Assembly (NCBI RefSeq): GCF_018873765.1
Contig: NC_057918.1
Span: 13,214,862 to 13,278,861, forward strand
Source: Telopea speciosissima
Lineage: Eukaryota; Streptophyta; Magnoliopsida; Proteales; Proteaceae
Direction: 5' to 3'
DNA length: 64,000 nucleotides
How positions within the stretch are numbered: position 1 is the first letter of the stretch; every line of letters starts with the position of its first letter. The notes under the pieces are model-generated. The model had not been told where the DNA came from. It did not search any database and saw only the letters and a program-made list of their open reading frames with translations. A program made the translations under genes and the position numbers. Of this stretch, positions 37,417 to 46,637 are shown piece after piece.

Positions 37417-37861
37417 GGAAACAAAGGACTGAATTCATTGTTTATTGCTTTACGACGTGGGGTGAACACTAGGGTTAGAGACAGTTGGACTTGAGAGAAG
37501 CAACGAAGAAAGACATTACTATAACCTATTCAACTCTCAAAGCTGCACAGACCCAAAGACGCGTTGTATGGTGAGAAGGGTCATGATATTCTTTGATGGG
37601 TTTTCTGAATCCAGCTACTGGGGAAGGTAGGTATCAACATGATCAATAAAAAAAACAAAGAAGAGCAATTCCTGGTTAATGATAGTTGTGATTTCTTGGA
37701 CCTAAAAATTGACCAGCCGTCCTGAACCTCTTTTTTTTTTATAATTGTAGCCGTCCAGCACCCCCAACAGCCAAATCCACACGCTTCCTAAGACAGTTAA
37801 TCAACGGCATAAACGGCTAACCTTAAAAAATTGCCCAAAACAAAAAAAAGGTGGATCTCCT

Positions 37862-38224
37862 AAGAGAGAAGCAATGGGGGGTCAGGTTTATTTATCTTCA
37901 ATCCTTTGGAAGGGGGTTTCTCATTACTTTCGTGAAGCTAATCCGATAGCAGGCCACAAAGAAGGCTTTGTCGGATAATTCCCCAGCGCTCCCACCATCA
38001 ATTCAATCCAATCTTTTGGTAGATGCTCAATGTAGACCGAAATATCGGTTTCAAAACTTGTAATTTCGCTTTTGTCGCTAGATCTCTCCTTTACCGATGG
38101 CAATATCGAAGGTGGGGGTTAGGCCCGTTAGGGGTTTATAATTTTTTGTTTTCAATATTTTTTTGGGTTATAATCCTTTCCTATCCTTTTTCAATACAAA
38201 TGATCTTTTAGCAAAAAAAAACGA
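37862..38224 (+). mobile_element. LINE 3' end (RNase H tail and poly-A)
   Basis: A short frame ILWKGVSHYFREANPIA near 37900-37955 fits the HxxREAN-xxAD end of the RNase H domain of plant LINEs. It is followed by about 250 bases of non-coding sequence and a poly-A run (38213-38221). A 5'-truncated LINE copy on the plus strand is likely. Confidence 0.5.
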
Positions 38225-39530
38225 GAGGAGGTAAGTTTCATTGATCTTTTACTTACACTTTTAGTGACTTAAGAGGGGGTATAGGTCGGGGGCACGCTCG
38301 GTGTCTGCCTCTCTCCTCACCCCCATAGAAAAATCATCCTACCCCTCCCATTCCAACTCTCCTGTTGATCCGCTAGCTTGAGGAAAGCTAGCAGCATGCC
38401 CAACCTCCGCCCCATAAAAAAATACAAGGGAAGATATGGCAAAAAAAAAAAAAGATCTTTATGTATTCATGATCAATCCAAAATAAGATTCTAAGAATTT
38501 GAGAAATTCATATTAGATTTCACTCTATCTAATTAATTCCAATCTGTAATTTTAAATCATGTTATTACTGAAGAAGTTATAACATTGTTGTCACAAGGTC
38601 GGTATTGGTCGTGCTAATTATAGTTTCTAAAACCGGACTGAAGTGTCAATTGGTCGGTTATGAGCTTTTCCTACTATCTTTTTGAGAAAGAAAAAACAAA
38701 AATCTTTTAGTTTATTTGACCGTATTGGTATCTTTGGTAAATGCATTTAATTGTTTTATATGATAAAGTGATGTGGCAATTCTGATCATTGGATATCTCG
38801 GGATGATTGGATTGACAACATATCACATTTTTCACTCAAATACAATCAAATAACCCCTATATACTGCCATTTGTCCTTGTTTCTTCCAGCCATCCATGTA
38901 TTAGCATGCATCCACTTGACCAACTTTGTATGCATTGAAACTTGACATATTAACAACGACTTTGGATTCTATCTTGCCCACAAAATTTCAGTCTCATTAC
39001 ACGATAGTAAATGTGTGCGGCTAATGATGCCAAAATTGGTCAAATAGACAGAAAAAAACTCTTACCTTGTTTTTTAGCGGTTGTTATTCTTTTGATAGTT
39101 ACAAACAAATATGGATTTTTCAATGCAATAAATATTAATATTAAGAAGAAAAAAGTGACCTATACGTATCAAGTTTTAATCGAATAAGTTCTTAAAAAGA
39201 TGTAATTGTTGTGCCTTCAACAAAAGCATCAAATGTTTTTAAGAAAACACTGTTGCTAAACACGTCCTTCTGTGATATTCTTAAGCTGGAGCTGGGCTGT
39301 AAACTATTAAATAAAGCAAGGGGAATTCATATAAGAAACCCTTTTACATAAAAGTTCAAACAACACGTTTTGCTTTCTATAATGTCTACACTCAAAACAG
39401 TTGAGGCCTTCACCTCCATGACTCCATCACTCCACTTAACAGAATACGTGGTCCATTTGAGAGTTGAGACCTTGAGCAAAGGGCTGCAATCACAAATTCA
39501 CAATCTATTGCCCTTCCGCGCTTTTTTTTT
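38225..39530. other. Intergenic AT-rich DNA
   Basis: No gene. 38745-39010 is the second copy of the dispersed repeat at 3728-4010. Confidence 0.55.
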
Positions 39531-39531
39531 T

Positions 39532-39650
39532 AAAAAGTTCACGGACACTCCCTGTAAATGTACAATATATCACAAATACCTCAAACATCTTCAAAATATC
39601 AACCTTTCCCTTGACGTTATGTACAATTAGCACCCAAAATTGGTATGTTT
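39532..39650 (+). mobile_element. Single TIR end of the 57850-type MULE family
   Basis: gttcacggacactccctgta followed by a tacaatatatcac block and ttcaaaatatcaacctttccc match the ends of the element at 57850-59312. A right-hand mate is not seen before 40916, so the element is truncated or its other end has diverged. Confidence 0.65.
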
Positions 39651-40915
39651 ATTTTAACTCCATTCGTTATTTGTTATTTAAAAGGTTAATCTGATTGTAA
39701 CTAAGGTGGTTACAACACTATTATAACCAATTTTTTTCTCACTTTTGCCCTCCATATACTTTTCATTCTAATTTAGACTTTTTTTTTTTTTTTTCTTCTT
39801 GTAATTTCACTCTCCTCTCCCTATCCCTCTCCTTCTCCGTCTCCGACGAGTCCGGATCAGGTTCGCATACGTGAACCTGAACTTGGATTCTCGTACGCCA
39901 TTTAATTGACGTGTGGCAATCTGAAACCGCTTACTTTTTTCAATTCTGCCTTCATTCTTTCCCTCAAATTTTTATTATTTCTATCTCTTTCTTCTTCTTC
40001 TCGCCCTCCCCCTCTATGTTCCACCGTCCTTAATTTCTGCAACCAAACCCCATCCGCGTCAGAATTTTTATCACCTACGGTTCCCCTGCCTGGTACGATT
40101 CCCTAATGCCTCTAATAAAAAGGGGGTGGACTCCACCCGGGCAGTGTGTTCGGTCAGGGGGTGAAATGGTCATTTCAGCCCACCTTATGAGAGGAACAAC
40201 ACAACCATGCCGGTCAGTGAACCTCAGGGGATAAAGGTACGGTCCTCCGCATCCCACCCCCACCCACTTCAACCTCCTTCTGCCCCATCCCTCCGCGGAA
40301 TGATAACAATTGTCTCCCTAGTCGATCCATGATTGAGCAAATGGTAAAGTTGCTTCTCTCTGCTGTTCCTTTCAGAGCTTCCCATGAAAAAGCAACCAAC
40401 TAACAAGCAACAGACGAAGGGATGAAAAAGTTGTTTAGTACTGCTTCAGAACCATGGAACTGTGGGTAATTGATCTCAGAACAACACAACAGAGACACAG
40501 TAGAGATAAAATTTGACTAAAGAGGAATAAATACTTAATTACGATCAAATAATTAAAACACTAAAATTATACGGCACACCATTAATTTGTTTGGAAACCA
40601 CAGCAGACCTGTTCTTGAGCCCCCATCAATCATCATAGTTAACAGTACTTATGCTCTCCTTGTTGGTAATTGATTGAGTTAGGTTGTTATGTATCTATAG
40701 TGGTGGTGCTTCCCCTCTTGCATTCTATGCATGCCCTCTTCCAAGCATCCATGTTTGCAAAGCTTTGGGTCCCTTTCTGTAAGAATATAATGTTCAAGTA
40801 GCTAGATTTTTTAATAGGTGATGTTAAATATTGTATCACTACAGAGTAATAGCAGTAGAGGCATAGTTGAGGTGCCATTTGTTGAGTTGAGTTGAAATGA
40901 ATTGATTCAAAGAGT
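39651..40915. other. Intergenic, remnants of TIR elements
   Basis: Contains the CT-rich module tccttctccgtctccgac (39806-39850) shared with two other elements. No gene recognised. Confidence 0.5.
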
Positions 40916-41108
40916 TAAATTTAAGAGTAAATTACTCCCCTTCCCCTCCCCTCTACTATGTCCAAATGACAAACCTCACCCCTGGGTATTGAGTAATAAC
41001 TCTTCCTTCCCTTAAATTTAAAAGATTTTATGAACCATATTCATTCTGTTAAAAATGGATGTTAAGTGATGACATCACCCTAAATATGTATAGTTAAACC
41101 CTAAAATG

Positions 41109-41436
41109 CCCTTGGTTGCTCCACCCTGAGTAACGGTCAGCACCACCACCGACGCCACCACCATTTCCTTAGCCATGGTCACCACCATGGCTGTTTCCAC
41201 CACCGCCGCCCTCACGACGTTCATAATCACTGCCACCTTCACCTCTATAGCCTCCGCCGCCACCGCTGCAATAACCACCTCCACCACCCCTGGTCTGGGC
41301 TTGATTGATAGTAATATTCCTACCATCAAGGTCCTATCCGTTCATCCCTTCAATAGCATCCCTCATCGATTGCTCATCGCGGAAAGTAATGAAGCCAAAC
41401 CCTCTGGATCTCCCAGTCTCACGATTGCTGATGATC
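41109..41436 (-). pseudogene. Glycine-rich RNA-binding protein (GRP7-like) fragment
   Basis: The minus frame reads SNRETGRSRGFGFITFRDEQ (RNP1 motif RGFGFITF), then MRDAIEGMNG, a stop, DLDGRNITINQAQTRGGGGG, then Gly-rich repeats with Tyr and Arg, another stop, and SGWSNQG. This is the second half of an RRM plus the glycine-rich tail of plant GR-RBPs. The N-terminal half with RNP2 is absent, and two in-frame stops are present. Confidence 0.85.
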
Positions 41437-41566
41437 GTTTCCAGTGATCAATTAGAGAGCAGAGAGACTGGTAGTACAGAAAAATTCAGACCTAGCTGAG
41501 ATTTTGGATATTGAAGCGACATCTTGAAGAAAGGATAGTGACAGTAGATGTGGAATGTGATTCTGG

Positions 41567-42205
41567 AGCGAGGATGAGGCCTTTGAGCAGTTTAGGAATT
41601 GGTCTAATTTTGGTGTTCGGTTGTCTGCTCTTAGCTCTTGTTGCAGAGCTCTACTATTTGTTATGGTGGAAAAAGAGGGTCACCGACAGAGAGATTGAAG
41701 ATGATTACAACAGTCCTGCAAGAGAGCTATTTTATACTTTCTGCTGGAAAAAAACAAACCACTGTTGTTGAGTTCCACAACCTTGAACCCTCAGGAACTC
41801 TGCACCTCTGTGAGAATTACAAGAGCCCATGGTCATGAAACAGAGAATTAACTTAACCTTCATTCTGGGTCACATAAGGATTTGTTACTGAAACCCTTTG
41901 AAGATGATGCCATGGATTTGGAACTCTTGATGTTGTAGAATCTCTGTGGACCTCCACGATTCCTCTTCACCAGTAAAGAAGATTTGAAGGAAGATTTGGA
42001 GTTTAATGATGGGAAATCCATAAGTGGAAAAAGCCGAAAAGGGTCAAGTAGGAGCTTGAGTGATATCCTCCCCAGTGTGGAGACCCCATTTTTAACTCCT
42101 ATGCCTTCTCCACCATTTTTCACTCCACCACCGACTCCTATAGACTCGTATAACCACCATGGATTGACTGAAAGCCCTCTCTTTTGGTTCCTTTCTATGG
42201 AAAAT
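41567..42205 (+). pseudogene. Plant-specific single-pass membrane protein fragment
   Basis: The frame starting near 41575 reads LGIGLILVFGCLLLALVAEL then YYLLWWKKRVTDREIEDDYN and ARELFYTFCWKK, a hydrophobic segment followed by a conserved cytosolic block. After a frameshift it continues with TLNPQELCTSVRI, LCGPPRFLFTSKED, GSSRSLSDILPSVETPFLTP and PPFFTPPPTPIDSYNHHGL. I recognise this as a plant family of unknown function; it has no symbol I can give. At least one frameshift and one stop break the copy. Confidence 0.75.
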
Positions 42206-42228
42206 ACTTAATTTTGAATTGATTTACA

Positions 42229-42650
42229 AGGAACACACATACAAGTGACAGCTACATGGGGCACAAGACGACTAAGATGGTGAAGGAGGCAACCAGATAC
42301 ATTAAAAATTGCTTAGGCGCAGGAGCAGATGATGCACTCATATTCTATGGCTCTGGCACCACTGCAACAATCAAACGTTTTCAAGAGGTTATGGAAATCA
42401 CAGTGCCTTCAACCATGAGAGAAAGGATACTCAAGAGCCTAAAGAGAGAAGAGAGATGGCTGGTCTTTGTTGGGCCATATGAGCACCACTCCAACCTCCT
42501 CTGATGGCGTAACAGCTTAGCAGAGGTGATTGAGATCAGTCTTGACGTTGATGGATTGGTAGACATGCGAGCTCTAAGTTGCCAACTTGAGTTTTATAAG
42601 GGTTCCAATCTTTGCCGAGCTTTTTTCACACCTAAACATGGAAAACGGTA
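42229..42650 (+). pseudogene. Class-V aminotransferase / cysteine-desulfurase-like fragment
   Basis: The frame reads NTHTSDSYMGHKTTKMVKEA, YIKNCLGAGADDALIFYGSG, TTATIKRFQEVMEITVPSTM and VFVGPYEHHSNLL, then a stop, then LAEVIEISLDVDGLVDMRAL and QLEFYKGSN. This is the PLP-cofactor-binding N-terminal part of a plant PLP-dependent transferase (the EHHSNLL block is typical). The catalytic lysine region is absent. A single stop follows the EHHSNLL block, and the frame decays after 42650. Confidence 0.85.
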
Positions 42651-42706
42651 CAGCTTTTGGAGATGCATTAGGAAGAAGAAGAAGAAGAGTGGGGCGGCGA
42701 TGTATG

Positions 42707-43267
42707 GTCACTCATAGGGCTACAATAGGGTCGGGTTGGGCTGGGCTTTATAGAACCCTAGCCCAACCCTAAGTCCCTTAGCTGGGCCCAGGCCCGACCT
42801 GACCCTGACTCAGGGCCAAAAAAATCCAACCCTGACCTGCCCTCAGGGTCGGGTCGGGCTGACCCTGATTGGCCCTGATCATGGGGAGGAGGAAAGAAAT
42901 CCATGGACTTAAATGGACCGGGAAGAACAATATCAATTTTACATAAAATAACAATATAATGAAATATATTATAACATTTATTGTCTTCATATATAATATA
43001 CTATATAAAAAAATGTGGGTGAAATTTAAAGTTTATAATGTTTAAATTATATCAATATATATTTTATAGTATAACTTAAATCAGGGTCGGGTCGGGCCGG
43101 GCCAAGCTTAGCTCGAGACCTCAATCCTAACTCGACCCAACCCTAACTCAGGATCAGAAATTTTTAGCCCTAACCCGCCCTTAGGGCCAAATATCTCAGC
43201 CCAGCCCCTGTTCGAGCTCATGGTGGGTTTGGGCCAATAGGGCCAAACTTGCGACCCTAGTCACTCA
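42707..43267. mobile_element. hAT-type MITE with 8-bp TSD (GTCACTCA), nested in the Pack-MULE
   Basis: Element 42715-43259 (545 bp) between perfect octamers GTCACTCA (42707-42714 and 43260-43267). Ends TAGGGCTACAA and, inverted, TAGGGTCGCAA. The two flanks are full of gggtcgggtcgggc and the centre is AT-rich. The 8-bp TSD and TAGGG ends fit the hAT superfamily. Confidence 0.85.
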
Positions 43268-43553
43268 GTGGTGTAGAGTGGTGGGGGCGGGTGGGGTTAT
43301 AGGAGGAAGAAGAAAGAAGTGAGGTTAGAGATGAGGGTATTATTGTCTTTTTAATTGTACTTTTAACACTGTCAGCCAGAATGCCTTTTGCATTCAGGGG
43401 AGAAAAAAGTTATTATTCAATACCCAGGAATGAGATTTGTCATTTAGGCATAATCGAGGGGAGGGAGGAGTAATTTAATCTAAATTTAACTTTGAATTTT
43501 GAAACTTGTCTCAATTCTGAGGATCTATTTCTTTTTGGTATTGTCGGTTATAT

Positions 43554-43737
43554 GGGAGAATAGCTAGGGAAAATCTTCCAGATGGGCCACCGCATCTGGT
43601 ATATCCGTGTCTCTCGCAAGAAGCGTCTGAAAACAACGATTTCTTGGGAGAATAGCTAGGGAAAATCTTCCAGATGGGTCACCGCATCTGGTATATCCGT
43701 GTCTCTCGCAAGAAGCGTCTGAAAACAACACTTTCTT
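43554..43737. repeat. Tandem duplication, 92-bp unit, two copies
   Basis: Copy 1 from 43554 and copy 2 from 43646, both starting gggagaatagctagggaaaa and containing gcatctggtatatccgtgtc. Nearly identical (for example gggccacc versus gggtcacc), so recent. It lies about 65 bases outside the Pack-MULE. Confidence 0.93.
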
Positions 43738-43779
43738 GTTTTTACTATTTTTGATCCGAAGTGAAAAACTGTTACACGA

Positions 43780-44310
43780 AGGAAGCCCTCTAATCAAAAG
43801 TGTTGCCCCATTTTCTTTCAACATATGCAACTCTTCTGAAAGCAGCAGCGCCTCGAGGGAGAGCGCATCTGCCCTCTCATCCTCTGCTTTTGCTTTGTCT
43901 TCCTCCTCCTTGACGGCTTCTCTACCGTCGGCTCATCGGCCTTCCATCCTGTTCTCATCGTCTCACGCTTGCCTTTGCTGTCCACTTCATCATCTACAAC
44001 AAGAAACCTCTGCAGCGTCTCCACATTGCTCGCCACCGTATCACACTTCCCATTCTGCCTGTGGACGAAACGATCCAACCTGCAACCTCCATTATCGTGG
44101 AAGGATCTGCCACAATCACCCACCTCTCCTCTGGTTTTTTTTGGATCTGTTTCCTCCTCCCTGCTACCACCGCGCGCCAGCACCACCTGAATGGAGCTTT
44201 GAACGAATGGAAAAGAGAAGGCGCTGAGGTAATTTCTTCTTCTTCTTCTGAAATCCTAACATCCTCCGAAATTCTTGAAACCCTAACACCCACCGAAAAT
44301 CTCTAAGGAA
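43780..44310. other. Unassigned exon-like GC-rich stretch
   Basis: Long overlapping open frames on both strands (plus 43736-44227, minus 43818-44186 and 43994-44293) in a GC-rich island followed by a ctaaggaaaaccctag 5'UTR-like sequence. A donor-like GAG/gtaatt is at 44229. I recognise no family in any frame. It may be a first exon, a captured fragment or chance. Confidence 0.25.
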
Positions 44311-44909
44311 AACCCTAGATTAAATAGTTTTTTGCCCTTGTTGAATAGGTCTAATTTTAGGGTTGATTTTAGTTGCAGATCTTAGGGATTTTACTCCAAG
44401 TCATCGTGTTGAAGTGGGCAATCCGGTGTTGATCCAATGTAATCTCTCATTCTTATACTATGCTGCTGTTCTATTAAATAGCAATTACTATAAAATCTCA
44501 GTTGTTGTGTGTAGCCATCATGCTCAATGCCCCATGGATGGGCTTTTCCCCTTGTTTTGATTAGTTGGTAAAATATGTAGATTTTATGCCACTAAATCTG
44601 GGTATGCACCTCATTCTATGATTTGATTCCCCACTCCAGTCTTTTGTGAGATTGTAGTCCTTGTTGAAAACATGAGCTTGAAAACTTACCGTTTATTTGT
44701 AATGATCTTCACATTGGATTCTCTACTATCGATTAACAGCTTTTTATAATCTGGACTTAGATTTGCCAAGACTGATCCAGTTCTATTACTTGAAATTATG
44801 ACCCATTTTGCTCGCAAAGAATTTTGGTGGTGACTGTTTTGTAGTGTAGCATGCTAAACTCAGGGCTACTGTGAGCTTAGAAGTTTACCAATAATTGTGT
44901 AGGTCCATG

Positions 44910-45350
44910 CCGATTCATGATTTAGATTGGATTGGAATCGGTCAGAATAACCATGGAATCAATCTGGAAAGGCAGAAATCAGGGGAATCTTGATGTGAAT
45001 ATTCTGATTCATAATGCAAGATATTACAATCGGTTTATGCTGATACCTGATTCATATCGGATTGGAATTGGTTCGAATAACCCTAGAATCGGCTTGAATA
45101 ACGATAAACGATGGGACCTTGATTTGAATATTTCGATTTAGAATGCAAGAAATTCGAATCGGTATAGACCAATTCCGATACGAGTGGGTCTATTTCCAAT
45201 TCAGATCGTATTGGAATTGGTCTGAATAACCCCACAATCAGCCTGAAACGGCAAAAATTGGGGGAATCTTGAAATGAATATTCCGATTAACAACGAAAGA
45301 AATCGGAATCTATTTCGGCCAATTCCCTATCTGATTCACTGATTTTTTAA
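44910..45350. repeat. Degenerate tandem repeat, three units of about 130-150 bp
   Basis: Each unit contains a ggattggaattggt-like word, a gaataaccc word and ggaatcttgaaatgaata. Unit anchors lie near 44927, 45055 and 45205. No coding potential; related words occur near 14620-14760. Confidence 0.75.
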
Positions 45351-45523
45351 ATCCTACTTGTAACCCACAAAAACATCTATGGCCCGTGTCCAAAATTTAA
45401 AAGACTGGTGCCAAGATTTAAGGTATGCAGATAACTTGTCACATAATTCTTCTAGTTGTAGAGAAGGCATTTTCAACTCCATAATAAGGATTCTATAATA
45501 AGGAAAAATGTAAACTAACACAG

Positions 45524-45634
45524 TAGAGACGATAAGAAGAAGAGATGTAGCTTGAAGATTATAAGAAGAGTTGTAGCTTGAAGACTATAAGAAGAGTTGT
45601 AGCTTGAAGACTATAAGAAGAGTTGTAGCTTGAA
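45524..45634. repeat. 26-bp tandem repeat, about 4 copies
   Basis: Unit actataagaagagttgtag followed by cttgaag, almost perfect in the last three copies. Confidence 0.93.
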
Positions 45635-46637
45635 ATGAATTACTTTGAGCACACTAACATATGGATTATGCATCCTTACTACTTTCGAAACAGAAGGGGG
45701 GGGGGAACCTTTACAAGATGTGAAAAAAAAAAGAGATTATCAAATATTGAAAATACAATCCAAACTGTTATATAGGAACCTTCTTGAACTCCTTTTGTAC
45801 ATGTGAGGATTTGTTTGGAGAATGATACCAATCAAATTTGTAGAGGGTCATTTCCTTCATCATATCTATGAATTCTTCAAAGAATTTCTGCTTTGGGGCA
45901 ATGTCCACCTTGAATCCAGGATCTGGTTGTCTTTGATGTAAAAATCATAAAATGGGATCATCGTAGATGGCAACTCAGTCTTCATCGTATGATGAACCTG
46001 AGAAGATAGCCGTGGCATTACAAACTTTATGTGCTATCATCGTAGATAGCACTTCACTCCATTATATTCTCACACTCCCATTGCACCACTTCATTAGCCT
46101 TTTTCTCTTTTAATTGATATAGACATGTAGTGCTAAATTATAGTAGCCTTAAGAAGTAACATAAAGATCTTAATTTGATGAGCCTTTATTCTTAATCAGT
46201 TAGGCATGGAATCCAATATTAATTCCCATTTGATTTGAAAAAAATATTAAGGTCTTAAAATGTGGGGCTGTATATGATAAAACAATGTATCCCTCGAAAC
46301 ATTCCTTGTGAAGATGATGGAAAAAAATGAGAAATTTATCTGAGAGAATCAAGTTAGCTGTCAACCCATCAGTATGTTTGAACAAAAATCAGATAAATAG
46401 ATTTTGAAATTTTGTACTTTACCATCATGCTCAGAAAAATGCAGTTCCATACCCAAAATCTCACTTTAATTTCCTGTCAATCCCTCTATATCTTTGTTTC
46501 TCCATCTCTCTTCCGCTCTAACTTGCCCCCTTTACTCTCCTTCAAATGCTTTGACAAGAGATCCATATCATATTTTTTTCCCTTCATTATTTTGTTTCTT
46601 TGCAGTCCTGTGTTAGACGGGCCAGACGGCAACAGAG
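45635..46637. other. 5' flank of the phosphomannose isomerase gene
   Basis: AT-rich, no gene recognised; should hold the promoter. The stretch from about 46490 is CT-rich, as 5' UTRs of this kind often are. Confidence 0.4.

Larger units (their letters stand above)
40916..43489. mobile_element. Pack-MULE with 9-bp TSD (TAAATTTAA) and three captured gene fragments
   Basis: Element 40925-43480 (2556 bp) flanked by perfect TAAATTTAA (40916-40924 and 43481-43489). The TIRs are about 90 bp or more: the left starts GAGTAAATTACTCC, the right, inverted, starts GATTAAATTACTCC; both continue with aaatgacaaa, cctgggtattga and taataact. Inside, in order: a glycine-rich RNA-binding protein piece (minus), a plant membrane-protein piece (plus), a class-V aminotransferase-like piece (plus) and a nested hAT MITE (42715-43259). 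There is no transposase. The TSD and TIRs are intact but the gene pieces carry stops and frameshifts. Confidence 0.92.

Noticed and set aside
40925-42650. The three gene pieces as a functional gene
   Set aside because: Opposite orientations, in-frame stops and frameshifts, missing catalytic and RNP2 regions, and flanking TIRs with TSD show captured fragments.
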